DNA from: Linnemannia elongata
Taxonomy: Eukaryota > Mortierellomycota > Mortierellomycetes > Mortierellales > Mortierellaceae
DNA length: 64,000 nucleotides
NCBI GenBank assembly: GCA_036320915.1
Contig: JAXBDG010000006.1
Coordinates: 2,757,761 to 2,821,760 of the forward strand
Reading direction: 5' to 3'
Shown here: piece by piece, positions 50,606 to 62,029 of the stretch
Numbering within the stretch: position 1 is the first letter of the stretch
Layout of the letters: the number at the start of each line of letters is the position of its first letter
Translations under genes and position numbers: made by a program
The notes under the pieces: model-generated
Databases searched by the model: none
What the model was told of the DNA's origin: nothing
The model's input: only the letters and a program-made list of their open reading frames with translations

Positions 50606-50933
50606 TGTACACGTCCTTTCTTTCTTTTCATTTCGTGCCTGTCTTGAGTGAACCCAAAGAACTCCGAGACCGAGACTTGCGGTCAGGGCAGATGTTCATT
50701 TCTCCGACCTCTCTCTCTGTCGCGCTCTCTTTCTTTCTTTTATTCTTTCTTTTATTCTTTCTTTCTCTCTTTCAGTCGCGCTCTCTCTTTCTTTCTTTCT
50801 CTCTCTCTCTCTCTCTCTCCACATCTCTTTCTCTTTACAACCCTATCTCTCTTTGTGCGACATTCTCCTTCATCTCTCACACCAACAACACATATCACTC
50901 TCACTCATCCAACTCAACCCCAACAACACCAAC

Positions 50934-52616
50934 ATGTCAAAGTTCGACAACGACGGGTACGGGGATTCCGACACGTACGAGCTCAGCCAGATGCAGGACC
51001 GCAATAGTAGCCAGAACGTCCTCCTGATGGATGCAACCCAAGACGGTCTCAAGCGCGACCTTCGGCTCCGCCACATGGTCATGATCACCATCACTGGTAC
51101 TATTGGTACCGGTCTCTTCCTCACTTCTGGTTCGACCATTGCTACCGCTGGTCCCGGCGGTGCCCTTCTTGCCTATACCCTCGTCGGTATTTGGCTCATC
51201 TTTGTCATGCAGGCCGTCGGTGAGATCGCCACCATTCTCCCCCTTCCTGGTGCCTTCAACGTCTGGGGTAGCCGTGTCTTTGACGAGGCCTTCTCCTTCC
51301 AGATGACTTGGATGTATTTTCTTAACTGGGCATTGACGATCCCTGCACATTTATCCGCCTCCGCGCTGATTATGTCGTACTGGTTGCCCGAAGACACGAC
51401 GTTCCCTTTGTGGATTGTGCCTTTGATCATTATTATCTTGATGGTCTTTATCAACATTACTGGTGTCAAGACCTATGGTGAACTTGAGTACTGGTTCTCG
51501 ATTCTCAAGGTTGCCACCATCATCATCTTTATCGTCTGCGGTATCCTTGTCGATGCAGGTGCTATTGGTGGCCACACCTACGGTTTTGAAAAGTGGAGGA
51601 TCGAGGGTGCTCCTTTCAAGGGCGGCTTCGTGAGCTTCATTACCACCCTGGTCACAGTCGGTTATGCCTATGCTGGAGCTGAGATGACCGGTCTCACCGC
51701 GGCCGAATCTCGCAACCCCCACAAGCACGTCCCCAAAGCCGTCAACACCGTGTTGATCCGCATCGCCTTTTTCTACATCGCCTCGATCTTCTTGCTCGGA
51801 CTCATTGTTGCCAACGACGATCCCCTGCTGGTTAACACCGAAAGTTCCGCTACCCGGGCTCCCTTCACCATCGTCCTTGCCAAGGCTGGTATCAGTGGTG
51901 CTGCCAACTACATGAACGCCGTCGTCTTCACCTCGGTCTTCTCGGCCATCAACTCTGCCTTCTACGTTTCCACTCGCGTGTTGCTGTCGCTCTCCCGTAA
52001 CGGCTGGGTCCACAAGTCGATCGGCTACATCAACTCACGCGGTGCGCCCGTGGTTGCCGTCGCCATTGTCACTGCCTGCTCTTGCCTGTCGTTGATCACC
52101 ATCTTTGTTGGTTCCGGTGTCGTTTTCCAGTGGCTCATCTCGATCATTAGTTCAATTAGCTTCCAAGGCTGGCTCTATATCCTGCTCCTCCACTTCCGCT
52201 TCCGCTACTGCTGGAAGGCCCAAGGCCGCGCCGTGAGCGACCTGCCCTATGTCGCCTGGGGATATCCCTATGGCAACATCCTTGGCGTCTTCATTGGCTG
52301 CTGCTGCGTCGTTTGCAACTGGTACCTGTCGGTCATCGACCCTCCTCGGCACCCTGGTGCTGGTGCCTCAGAGGAGCTGATGAGTGAGTACCGCAACAGA
52401 CGTGACGTGTATATGCAGGGTATCCTGGGTGCCTGGTTCCCCTGGTTCTTGTCTGCGATCCTATTCCTCTCCTACAAGTACATCTACGGTACTAAATTCA
52501 TTAAGGCAGTTGATGCCGATCTCGACACTGGTCGCTTCATTCCCTCCGAGTCTGACAAGGAGGACTTGAAGCCCCACGGCCCTCGCTGGAAGCGCATCGT
52601 CAAGTTTTTTGTCTAA
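50934..52616 (+). CDS. Amino acid permease (yeast amino acid transporter family, APC superfamily)
   Basis: A single-exon gene of 560 residues with twelve predicted TM helices. The ATG at 50934 (CACCAACATG) follows the CT leader; the frame extends 27 codons upstream but is low-quality. The cytosolic N-terminus ends GLKRDLRLRHMVMITITGTI. GTGLFLTSGSTIATAGPGG, in TM1, is the substrate-binding helix break of the family. ETGL-type motif GYAYAGAEMTGLTAAESRNP and STRVLLSLSRNGWVH are further hallmarks. Members import amino acids by proton symport at the plasma membrane. Substrate specificity cannot be read from the sequence. Its length matches yeast Gap1-type permeases (about 560-600). Strong C-ending codon bias in the first half suggests high expression. 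Confidence 0.93.
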   Translation: MSKFDNDGYGDSDTYELSQMQDRNSSQNVLLMDATQDGLKRDLRLRHMVMITITGTIGTGLFLTSGSTIATAGPGGALLAYTLVGIWLIFVMQAVGEIATILPLPGAFNVWGSRVFDEAFSFQMTWMYFLNWALTIPAHLSASALIMSYWLPEDTTFPLWIVPLIIIILMVFINITGVKTYGELEYWFSILKVATIIIFIVCGILVDAGAIGGHTYGFEKWRIEGAPFKGGFVSFITTLVTVGYAYAGAEMTGLTAAESRNPHKHVPKAVNTVLIRIAFFYIASIFLLGLIVANDDPLLVNTESSATRAPFTIVLAKAGISGAANYMNAVVFTSVFSAINSAFYVSTRVLLSLSRNGWVHKSIGYINSRGAPVVAVAIVTACSCLSLITIFVGSGVVFQWLISIISSISFQGWLYILLLHFRFRYCWKAQGRAVSDLPYVAWGYPYGNILGVFIGCCCVVCNWYLSVIDPPRHPGAGASEELMSEYRNRRDVYMQGILGAWFPWFLSAILFLSYKYIYGTKFIKAVDADLDTGRFIPSESDKEDLKPHGPRWKRIVKFFV

Positions 52617-52700
52617 AAACAGAGTGCTATAGAGCCTAGACTATTTGATCCAATAGAGTCAACTTTTTTCACTGTAGTATTGGTAGAAAAGGCGTGGGTT

Positions 52701-52704
<4 letters not shown>

Positions 52705-52739
<35 letters not shown>
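52705..52739. repeat. poly(T) tract, 35 nt
   Basis: An uninterrupted T run about 90 bp past the permease stop. It could be the poly(A) tail of a minus-strand insertion, but the adjoining sequence does not resemble the 3' ends of the two LINEs at 14-15 kb. Confidence 0.95.
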
Positions 52740-52741
<2 letters not shown>

Positions 52742-52825
52742 CACGGGAGTAATGAGAGCACTGGCGATGGGAAGACAGGAGGGGCGACAAACTGCCCCAG
52801 AAGAGTCTGTGTAGGAATGGGGGAC

Positions 52826-52881
52826 TAATCCTTACAGGCCACGAATAGTTCCCTCAACTAGCAATCTGCTTGTAAGGATTA
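52826..52881. repeat. Perfect 11-bp inverted repeat
   Basis: TAATCCTTACA at 52826-52836 pairs with TGTAAGGATTA at 52871-52881, spacer 34 nt. It lies 210 bp downstream of the permease and 87 bp after the poly(T) tract. It could be a terminator hairpin, a palindromic binding site or the ends of a tiny relic; nothing decides between these. Confidence 0.6.
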
Positions 52882-53345
52882 CAATATAGTTCTTGGAGAG
52901 ACGACGGTTGCGATGTTTTTGTAAAGGCAGCACAGGATGGATAGTTCTGCAGCTACGTTCCATTCGTGGGTCAGGGTTGTGAATGATGAGGTGCTAGCAT
53001 TCCCTTAGGAGAACATTGTGAATGGAATGCTGATTGGGAGGCAAGCAAATGAGAGGAGGGCAGGCGTAAGCGCGTTTTTTTTGTTGCTTATGGCTGAGAC
53101 AAGTGAAGAAAAGGAAGAGAGTGAGGCAGCAAAGTTCGTGTATGTGTGAGCTCATAAACGGAAAAAAGGGTAACCTGAAACGACGCCACCAAATTTAAAT
53201 GCAATAGATGTACTGACTAAAATAGTCCCACCAGACTCATTTTTGTTTGTGCTTTCGGGCACAAGGTTTATACAAGGTTTGTCCTAGAATACGCGTGTCT
53301 TGTCTTTTAATTATTGCATTAGTTCATCCACTGCGGCTACTCGTC

Positions 53346-53628
53346 CTACTCAACCGCTCCTCTGCCGGATCCTTCCTCTCTGGAGGATAATGACTCGTCA
53401 GTGGCAACGCGCTGGACCAACAACTTGCAGTAGATCGGACTGAGACCAACGGCTCCCTTGAAACTCAGATCCGCGACGCACAACCATCCAATGTGAGAAC
53501 CCCAGCGCATATGGGCCGACATGACTCCTGCCTTGGAACCCGAAATAAGCTACACTTGAGCAGACTCATTATCAGAACAAGTGATAAACTCCATTGGCAC
53601 GACCGGGTTCAATGAGCAGGGTGGTCAT
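53346..53628 (-). CDS. Possible small protein of 80 residues or terminal exons of an unknown gene
   Basis: Minus-strand segment 53549-53346 has 67 codons of non-repetitive, protein-like sequence (KAGVMSAHMRWGSHIGWL, then CVADLSFKGAVGLSPIYCKL) with a stop at 53348-53346 and a TAG acceptor in front. It can be joined in frame to 53628-53590 (MTTLLIEPGRANG) over a 40-nt intron. This is the minimum intron size and not secure. I do not recognise the family. It may be a real small gene, the last exon of a longer one, or a relic. The region upstream (53640-53900) is low-complexity and offers no further exon. Confidence 0.3.
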
Positions 53629-53929
53629 GACAAGAGTTGGGAGGAAGGATCATGACAAACAACGAAAGAAGAAAAAAAATAACAAGAATGCGAAGTAAGC
53701 GAAGGGTTTGGAGCGTAAGTAAGGAAAGAGTAGTGGAGGAGGAGGAGAAAGAACAAATAGACAAAAGGAGACAAACAGAAATGAAGAGGCTAAAATAAAA
53801 CGAACAAACACGACATCTCTTATCTTTCTTCTCTTCTTACTCTTACTCCTACTCTTACTCACTTTTAAAGCCACTGCTCCCCCCCGCCCTCTCTCTCTCT
53901 CTGTCTTTTCTTATTATATTTATTTCTAA

Positions 53930-54289
53930 TAGTTCTGCTATCAAGCTGACTGGTCACAGAAAAGGAGTCTCGTCCGCAGTGGTTAAGCCCCCCGTCAGGA
54001 GTGACGCCGTCCAAGGATCCTTTTCAGTCGGCAAGAGCATAAAAGACGCTTCTGCAAACGAAAATCCCCTCCAGTGGCGACTGCCTTCAGACATTTTTGC
54101 CCTGTTCGAACCATTAATGCTTCCGTCAAGCTTCTTGAACTAGTATGGACCAAGCAGTCCAGGAATCGTCTCAACAATAAGTTTGCCTTTGACCGTTCGG
54201 AGTACTTTAACAGGCACCTTAACCTTGATACTTTCCTCAAAGATCATATGAACGATAAGGACGAACTTAATCTCAATGACGAGCATGGT
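53930..54289 (+). pseudogene. Unrecognised coding relic with a frame change
   Basis: One plus frame reads NPLQWRLPSDIFALFEPLML then PSSFLN and a stop near 54152. A second plus frame stays open from about 54074 and reads LLELVWTKQSRNRLNNKFAF, then DRSEYFNRHLNLDTFLKDHM. Both look like protein and overlap only around 54074-54150. This suggests a single ancestral frame broken by a small indel, or an unrecognised intron. No start codon fits well, and a GTATGT donor-like site follows at 54289. The segment abuts the 3' end of the seven-TM gene. Its origin is unknown and it could be part of a transposon. Confidence 0.35.
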
Positions 54290-54298
54290 ATGTCTCTA

Positions 54299-56852
54299 TT
54301 AACTTTCCAAGAGCTGGTATTGAGATTGGGAATACCCGTGGGTTAGATGGGGGCCGGGGATGATGTTTGAGGAGTGAGTGGAAGAGAAGGAGTTTGGGTC
54401 GGAGATTGTGAACCCTTTTGAAGCATGGTTGGAGAGGTGGCGGTTGTAATGCATGCTTGGGCGGTCCTCGCCGCTCTGACCCTTGGTCCCGGTTTGACTG
54501 CGGTTGCCATTGTCGGGGGAGGAGTGGAAGCGGTCCATGGGGTAAACAGTGACGTTGTTGTTGTTAGACTCTTCGCCATGGTTACCGTTCCAGCTGCTGT
54601 AGTGATAATTATCGCTACCCGTGCCGGCGCCGAATGTGGAGTTGTTATCCTTGGAGTCGACGCTGGATCCGGTTGGCTGACGGATGGAGAGGGTGCGGAA
54701 GCAGGCGGTGTAGAAAAGGACAAACGACAGCCGGAAGATGGCTAATTCTGTGATATACGCTGCGCGAGACTTTGTGTTCAACTCCAGAAGGGAGACGATA
54801 CGGGAGAGAAACATGAGAATAAAGAAGGAGATCATGGCGAGGTTGAGAACGGTGATCTTGACGAGAACCGTGCGGGTAGTCTGGGAGATGGCAACGCCCT
54901 TGAGGGATTGGAAGAAGGTGATGGCGTAATAGAAAATAAGAGAAGCCTGGAGGAAGATAACTGCGGGCGTGGCATAGGAGAAGCCACGTTCGCCAATGAT
55001 ACGGATGATCGGCACTGAGGGGATCAGCCACCCAATGCCGTCCATGAAGGAGGACAAGACGGGGATGACGATAGTGACGTAGGAATAGTACGAGAAAGCC
55101 TTGTTGGTCTTCTTGCGCTTGATCCGGTAGATCAACTTACTCCACAGGGTCATCTGGAGACCCAAGGAGATGAACGGGAACAGCAAGGAAAAGTAGTAGA
55201 CGGCATTCCTCCAAGGGACCGTCACCTTATACGGCGCAAAGGCAATCGACAACGGCAAATAAAAGCATCCAGGGATAAGAATCATATACCTCCGGAAATG
55301 CTGACTATCCTTCTTGACATCCTTGACAATAAATACCATGACCCAGATCCCGTACGCGAACACGACCCCCGTCATGATATCCAACCCGCGAATCAGAATA
55401 ATAAACCCAACCGACCGCCACATATGGTTCCAAGGACCCTGGTCCTGTTCAACAGTCGCCAGGAGGGCGTGTCCATTGGCAGAGAGGAGGGCAGCTATGG
55501 AGAGGACGGAGTCGGACCCGGTGTAGGAGATATTAAGGCGGACCTTGTTGTTCCAGTAATGGGCGTTGGCCAGTTGGGTGAAGGGGGATCCAAAATCTTC
55601 CATGCTGGCGGCGTTGCCGTCCATGATCACGGCGCCGACCTCAGGGAAGGCGAGGGTCTTGAGTTGGGCGTTGAGGGTTGGTAATCTGTCAAAGATCTAA
55701 TCATGTTCATGTGCCCGTTGGCATTTCCATGGAGGTAAGAATAAGATTTATGCGGTTAGAATATAGTTATTTTAGTTTGTGCGATCGATAGGGTTGCCAG
55801 GTGGGTAAGGGGTTGGAAATGAAGGTGTCCATTGTCTGCTCGAGGTGGAAAATAAATCTAGTCTCTAAGAGATAGGACGCGATACACGTTGAAGAGATAC
55901 TCACTCTTTCTTATGAGCCACTGCCAGAGCATATCTTGTCAATGGCTAGCAATAGGGAATGAATGACCCCGCCTTTATCGATACGAATACCTGCTGTCAC
56001 CCTTGGAGATAACCTCACTACTCTCTGTTTCTTTCTCATTCAAGCAACACTACACGCTACTCTCTCTTTCCTCCATTCACCTCCCCAGCGTCTAGTTGAT
56101 GAACAGAAGGCGCAGAATTACGAATGACCAGGAGCTGCAGAACTCTCATTTCTGATAGCAAAGTGCTCACCACTTTTTCCTTCCCTCTTCTTCCTTGGCA
56201 ATGTGTGACAAAAAAATTAGACGAGAAAGTGAGAAGGACGGGGTTTTTTACGGAGGAGAACGATGACAAACGTGCAACATATTGGCGGTGACTAGATACA
56301 TCATGCATGGAGAGGACATATGCAATGCGTATGTATGTGCGCAACAAAAAATAAAACAGATGCAATAAACCCTAAGAATAAAGCGCACGACTCGATGAAG
56401 AGGTAATTTAGCCACCACCACAAGAGCAAGAAACAGGGACTTACATCGTCAAAGGTAGCGCAGTTGGCTAGCCAGTCATAACGAATGACAATAATAGAAT
56501 CCACGATGGGATTAGAAGGATCGACACTATTGAGGAGAAGCTGACTACTGGCCCCGGCAGCCGGATTGACCTGAATAGTACAATCGGCCAACACATTTCC
56601 CATCATCAGCAGACCCGAAAGCGTGTAATGGTCGGCTTCGCCCTGGAATGGATCCCACGACCTGAAATTGATGGGTTCCATTGTCGCATTGACCCGGATC
56701 GCCAGAGCTGCATCTGCGCCGGGCATAGTTTTATGTTTGAAAAGGTACGAGCTGTCGTCTGAGCTGAGACAGATACAGGCGAGGAAGGCGAGGAGGATGA
56801 TCCTTGTGAAGGAGACCGGTCTCCGGTAGTATTGTTGTTGCTGTCCCGTCAT
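54299..56852 (-). CDS. Seven-TM receptor-like membrane protein with signal peptide and lumenal N-terminal domain
   Basis: Exons 56852-56445 and 55696-54299 join in phase 0 across a 748-nt intron, giving 601 residues. A signal peptide (SFTRIILLAFLACICLSS) leads a lumenal/extracellular domain of about 220 residues. That domain has a protease-associated-like part (IIVIRYDWLANCATFDDIF followed by FPEVGAVIMDGNA). TM helices start VGFIILIRGLDIMTGVVFAY. About seven follow to PVIFLQASLIFYYAIT and SFVLFYTACFRTLS. The cytosolic tail (about 455-601) is Asn/Ser/Gly-rich. This layout fits poorly studied fungal seven-TM receptor-like proteins; I cannot name the ligand or family. The gap between exons may hide an extra exon, but none is needed. 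Confidence 0.75.
55697..56444 (-). other. Long intron of the seven-TM gene
   Basis: A 748-nt intron with donor GAT|GTAAGT and acceptor ATTAG. It includes AT-rich and CT-rich stretches and no additional frame matching the protein. It is one of three introns over 700 nt in the window. Confidence 0.6.
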
Positions 56853-59800
56853 GTTTGATGGAGGAATGGCGTTGATGTCGTTCCTGTTGGTCGGTTGAAC
56901 AATGTCGAATGACTGTGGCAGTTAGGTAATTGAACGAGAAACAGACCAAATGATATGCGCGTTGGTATAAAGAAGAGAGGGGAAGGATTAAAGGGCGGTT
57001 GAAGATGAAAAGTGGGCCATGAACAAAAAATAAGGCAGTGAACTGAGAAAAAGAGCCAAGTGAAATACGAAGGAGAAATGAAGCAGGAAGAAGTTGAAAA
57101 CATAACAGAAGGGAAAAAGGAAGAAGGGAAGAAAGGTGGTGGAAGATGAAGGAAAGTGAATGCGAATGAGAATAGGAATGAGGGAATGGGTGATGGGTAA
57201 AGAACTTATACTAATCAGGGCGCCAAATGTTATCTTTTCTTCCATCCTCATTTGATACTCGATCGGGTGCCCTCTCTGTCCTCCGCAAAGACGTACGCAC
57301 GAGAGCGCGAGTAAAAGAAGCAAAAAGAAGATGAAGCGAGAAGGGTGTGAGCATTTTTTGGTGTGCTGTACTTTTTCGGTCTATCCCGCAATCGAACGGC
57401 GCACTTTGTCTACTATTAGGTTTTCATCCTTTTGGGTTTGGGCTTTGGGGTTTGTTTTTTTCGATTTGTTTTTGGGTGCCATGTTTATAATGACTAGCCT
57501 TGACCTGACTTTACCGGGAAAGCTCGCTTTTAGGGTAAAAAAGGGGAGAGAGAAGAAGGATCGAGTGTGAAGAAAGGCACATTGGCGATTATTGTTCCTC
57601 CTTCTCATAAACCATTTCATTTCTTCATCTACTACTTTTCTTCCCCTTTCCCCCTCCCATCGTTCATTTTCTCGGTATTTGTTTAGTTTGCTTGGAGGCT
57701 GTTCTTCTAATCCAATAAACAGGATTGCAGGCGGAATGTCCAAACATCGACTCGTTTAACCCATACTATACTTTTTTATTATCGGCAAGGTCAAATAAAC
57801 ATTGTGCCCAGATCAGAAAGAGAACATGGTAGGTTAGGCGGACGCAGAGCTTAAAAACGTGTCGGGAAAGAACGCACAGAGCAGCAGGTTCTTGCTGGCG
57901 TGTCGATCGCGTTTCTCAATTTTTTTGTTATCCATTTTTTGTCGACAAGTTATTACTTATTAGCAAGTCTCAGCATATCCAGTTCTTTCCTTATTCATTC
58001 CTCACAGCAACCCTTTCTTCAACAAGCACCACTCTTTCCCCATCCAAACATAAGCATTTCATATCTGCTCTGTGGTTTGTCGTTTATACCCTCACTTCTA
58101 TACCCAACCATTCATCATGCAATCCTTAACAAATAAAAAAAATATTAACTAAACAGACACCTCTTCCCTTTGTCTGACAGATTTGGTCGTTTGTAGGTTT
58201 ATTTTTCCCAGGACTATCTAGATTCATGAGCCTGTAGCGACATGATGTTCCTAGAGAATGTGAGCGAAGCACGCCTAGCTAAGAGGCACAAAGGAGACCC
58301 ACTATATCAAAAAGAATGACACGACGATGCTGTGGAGCAAGAAACCGCGCGCTCTCTCTGACTCATTGTCATCAAAGCATGTCATCCAAACTTTTCTCGA
58401 TCGTCGACTCTGCGTGTTCATGACAAAACTGTATACGTCAGTGGTAATTGGTGTGCATATATATGTGTAGCTGAGACTAGGGGAGCCTTGAACTTCATCA
58501 AAGAAGATACCAAATAAGCAAATGCATGTGCTGTCGCTGTTACTTTTGAGCGAGGACAAGTGTCTCTGTCAGGCGCGTGAAAGCAACAGCATCCATGGTC
58601 CTTTTCTCGGAGAGAGACAAAGCGACTCTAGTTGTAATTCTGAACAATGTGTAGGTTGGTTGAGAGGGATGTGTGTTGAGTCGATGGCGAGGAGGATGCG
58701 AGGAGCGTGAGTGCGAGAACGGAAAGATGGAGATGTGAATGAATGACGAGTGGAGGGAGAGAAATAATAAAGGTGAATATGTGTGAGTGAGAGAATGAGG
58801 CAAAAAGGAAAAGAAACAAAAAATACCACCAAGAAGATTTCGAGCGAAGACAAACATACAAAAAAAAAGGTTGCTAGCATGGGCTCCCCACTCACACAAA
58901 CACACGATAGTAGGACAAAGGTCGAATGATAAGATCTTTTTTTTCTTTCTCTGTAGTTCTTTTCGAGTGAGGGACAGAAAGCAAAGCTAGGATGGTAAGG
59001 AGATAAAACGAATCAACGTGAAAGTAAAACTCCAGAACTCTATCAGTCTCACTCGCTGATGAGCCACTTTGATCACAACAGCAAACAAGAAAAAGAGAAG
59101 GGAGAAAGTGAGAAGAGAAAATAGAAAGAAAAAAAGACACAGGCAACGGAGGTAGTTGGTCCATTCCCACGCCGACCTCTGTCGTGCTATGCTTCCCTTT
59201 CGCTTCTCTCTTTCTCTTTCTGCAGAAACATCATCCCTTCCCTACCGTATCTACCTCCTCCTTCCCCTTCACCTTCTCAGTTCTCTCCCTCTCTCTAACC
59301 ATTTTTATTGTTGATTTTCGTCATGCTTCTCCCACTCAGACTCTTCACTTTCACTTTCCTGTTTATATTTCTTATATTCTCATCCCTTTTTTGCGAGTGT
59401 GAGTGCGAGTGTATGTGAGTGTGAGTGTGAGTGTGTGTGAGTGTGTGTGTGATGCTTGATTCGAGGCGGGTGAGGATTATGACGATGTGTGTGCGTGTGT
59501 GTATGTGTGTTCATTCGAAGGCAGGGTGGTTGTGTTGAAGTTGGGAAGGGTAGATTGCATACAGGATGAAAGTCAAAGAACGAGAATCGAGAGAGTAGAG
59601 GGAGAGAGTGTGGAATGAACCGAGAGTTGGAGACAGATGAGAGAGAGGAAGTGTGGACGGGAACAAAAGTGATTTGAAGGGAAGAGGGGGAGGGAACAGA
59701 GGGACAGGGTAAGTGAGAGACGGGAACGGGAAAAGAGAGAGAGACAAAGCATGGTTATTCTGTGAGAGGTAAGAGAAACGAAGCAAAAAAGACCCCACTC

Positions 59801-61730
59801 CTCCCAACACGAAAGAAAAGGAGCACAAAAGAGATTGAGTGGCAAGACGTCTAAGTGCACAATTATGATCAAGGGAGTCAACAAAGATTGAACGGAAAAA
59901 AAGAATTCAAAGAGGGAAAAGCCAGTTGGAGAATGAGTTCGCGAAAAGAGAATAGATGACGTTGTGAATGATTGTTAAAAGTTGAGGGAAAGAAGGAACG
60001 TTGATTCCTATGAAAAAAAAGGTGTTGGTGATGAGTAAATAGACAGGAAATAAAAACAAAGAACGGGAGAGAGAGGAATAGTACAGAGAAAAGAAAAAGT
60101 GAGAAGGAGAGGAGAAGAAGGAAGAGGGAGAAGTAGTGACGTGAGTGAGAAAAGGCAAATTACGTGGAAGGTAATTTCTTGCAAAAGTAGGAATGAGAAA
60201 GAAAACGAGAAGATGGGTAACGAGAAGGAGGACAATGGAGAGAGAGGGTGAGGGAGAGGAAAGAAAAAAGGAGAACAAAAAAGAAGTGCAGAACGGGGGG
60301 GATTCATGAGAGAGGAAGGAGTGAAAAGAACTGTGGGTTGCTACAGACAGTGACATAAAAAAGAAAGAAGACAGCAGAGAAACAAAAAAAAGAAAAAAGA
60401 AGGAATAGAAAAGAGAACGAAAGAAGGAAGAGAGAAGAGAAAAAGAAGACAAAAAAAAAGAAGACAGAAGGGAATGAAATAAAGAGAGAGAAAAAGAGAG
60501 AGACAGAAAAGGTAGAAATTGAGACGACACCTTTGATGAAAAAAAAAGTGGAGGATGAGAGAGTCTTGTGTGTGAACCGGTAGAATGAGGTTGCAAGAGT
60601 AAAAGGATGAGGTTGTGAATGATTGTGAAGATTCAGAAAATGAATGTTGCTTGATCTTGACCTTGCTGTTGATGGTGAGGTGGAAATGGAGAGGGTGTTT
60701 TCAGGAAAAAGAAAGAGAGAGGGAGAGAGGGGAGGATGGGTGGGAAGGAAGAGGGAAGAAAACGAAAGAACAACAACAGAAGAAAAAAAAAAAAAAGAGT
60801 GAAGGAGAGAGGGGAAAAGAAAGGCATGAAGGGAGTTAGAAAAAAAAATGGGATGAGAAATAGAAAGAGAGCAAGAATGCGTGAAAGACAGAGAGAGGGA
60901 GAATGATTCTTTGCAAGAAAGAATGAGGCACGACAGATAAAAAAAGTAACGAAGACGAAGAAAGATATTGGGTCACAAGTTAACCAAGCTGATTGTTGAT
61001 GAACAAAGGAATCGACACAATGATGAACAGAAAAGGGAATGAAGGGGTAAGAAAAAGAAGAGGATGCGTTTGCCAGAGCACAAAGGCTGATGTAATGTCG
61101 TCTTGCGATTGGGGACAAGAGAGTGTTGATTAGTTAACAGAAGGCCGTTGATGGAGTGTGTATGGGGAATAGTAACAGAGAAAAGAGAGTGAGAAGGGAG
61201 GAAGCGATTACAGAGTTAGGTGGGAAAGAGAGAGTAGTGGGAGCGTGAGAAAAGGTTGGTAGATTGAGGACTTGTAACCAGGGAGGAAAGAAAAAGAAAA
61301 AAAGGCAGAACAAGCCAGAGTTTGAAATGATCCATGTGAGTATTGATGATCAAAGGAAGCAAAACACATGATTAGTGGTGCGAGGATGCAACGAAGATGA
61401 ATGAGAGAGCAAGAGGAAAACGGATGAGGCAGTGAATAGTTGTGACGTTGGTGGTGAGGGAATGAGTATAAACTTGCAAACAGATGATGGCGGTGAGCAT
61501 GTAAAGAAAAGGGATGCATATAAAAAAGGAAAGGAAGGAGAGAAGGTGTGGAAAAGTGATTGCCATATAGTGTTCTGGAATGGGGATTGGAAAAACACAA
61601 CAGAAACAAACCCAGCAAGAGAATAGAAATGAAGGTAGAAAACGAGGGATGTCCAATGAGTTCATTCAAGGAACAGAAGGAATGCAAAAGAGAAGGACAA
61701 AGCAAATGAGAAAGAGGAATGAGTAATTAT
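56853..61730. other. Gene-poor region, purine-rich on the plus strand
   Basis: Nearly 5 kb without a supported gene. From 57000 to 57200 it is GA-rich (leader of the seven-TM gene). From 57900 to 58120 it is CT-rich. A short (GTGTGA)n/(GAGTGT)n repeat lies at about 59396-59450. From about 59600 the plus strand becomes almost pure A and G with scattered GTG, grading into the satellite to the right. All long minus-strand frames here translate to Ser/Leu/Phe-rich low-complexity sequence and are not considered genes. No tRNA or other RNA gene was recognised. Confidence 0.6.
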
Positions 61731-62029
61731 TGTTAATGAGACGAGTAACAAAGAGCAGTGTTAGTTGCAAACAAAAAATGACGAGAGAAAAGTGAAGAAA
61801 AATGGAGAGGAGAGAGAGTGAAAAAAAATATGGGTAGAGTAAAGAGAAAGGAAAGAGAAATGGAGAAAGAGAGAGAGAGAGAAAGACAAAGATGAAAAAA
61901 AAAACTACGATAGAAAAACAACAAAAAAAGAAAGGGAAGGGAAAAAAGAAGGTTAGAGAGGCAGATAGGAAGTAAAAGAATGAGACAGAGAAAGCAAAAG
62001 AAAAAAAAAGAGTGGAGAAAGAAAACCGA

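Larger units (their letters stand above)
49412..50933. other. Intergenic region upstream of amino acid permease
   Basis: About 1.5 kb. No coding gene is supported. It contains an orphan TATA box (49783-49790), a 24-nt tandem repeat (about 50424-50520), a second TATA box (50599-50605), and a long CT-rich leader with TTTCTTTC and (CT)n repeats (50705-50835) in front of the permease. Confidence 0.6.
52617..53345. other. Intergenic downstream of the amino acid permease
   Basis: No gene is supported. It contains 35 T at 52705-52739 and an 11-bp inverted repeat at 52826-52881 (listed separately). The rest is unremarkable mixed-composition sequence. Confidence 0.5.

Noticed and set aside
52705..52900. 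poly(T) plus inverted repeat as a third LINE 3' end
   Set aside because: The sequence next to the poly(T) lacks the AGAGAAATAAA motif and any similarity to the two LINE ends, and no duplicated flank was seen.
56450..56490. tRNA-like string GTAGCGCAGTTGGCTAGCC
   Set aside because: It resembles a D arm only. It is inside exon 1 of the seven-TM gene and has no anticodon or T arm.
57381..57743. Minus-strand frame ending in a Lys-rich peptide (MAPKNKSKKTNPKAQTQK...)
   Set aside because: It is only 33 residues from its internal ATG to the stop, of low complexity, with no convincing downstream exon.
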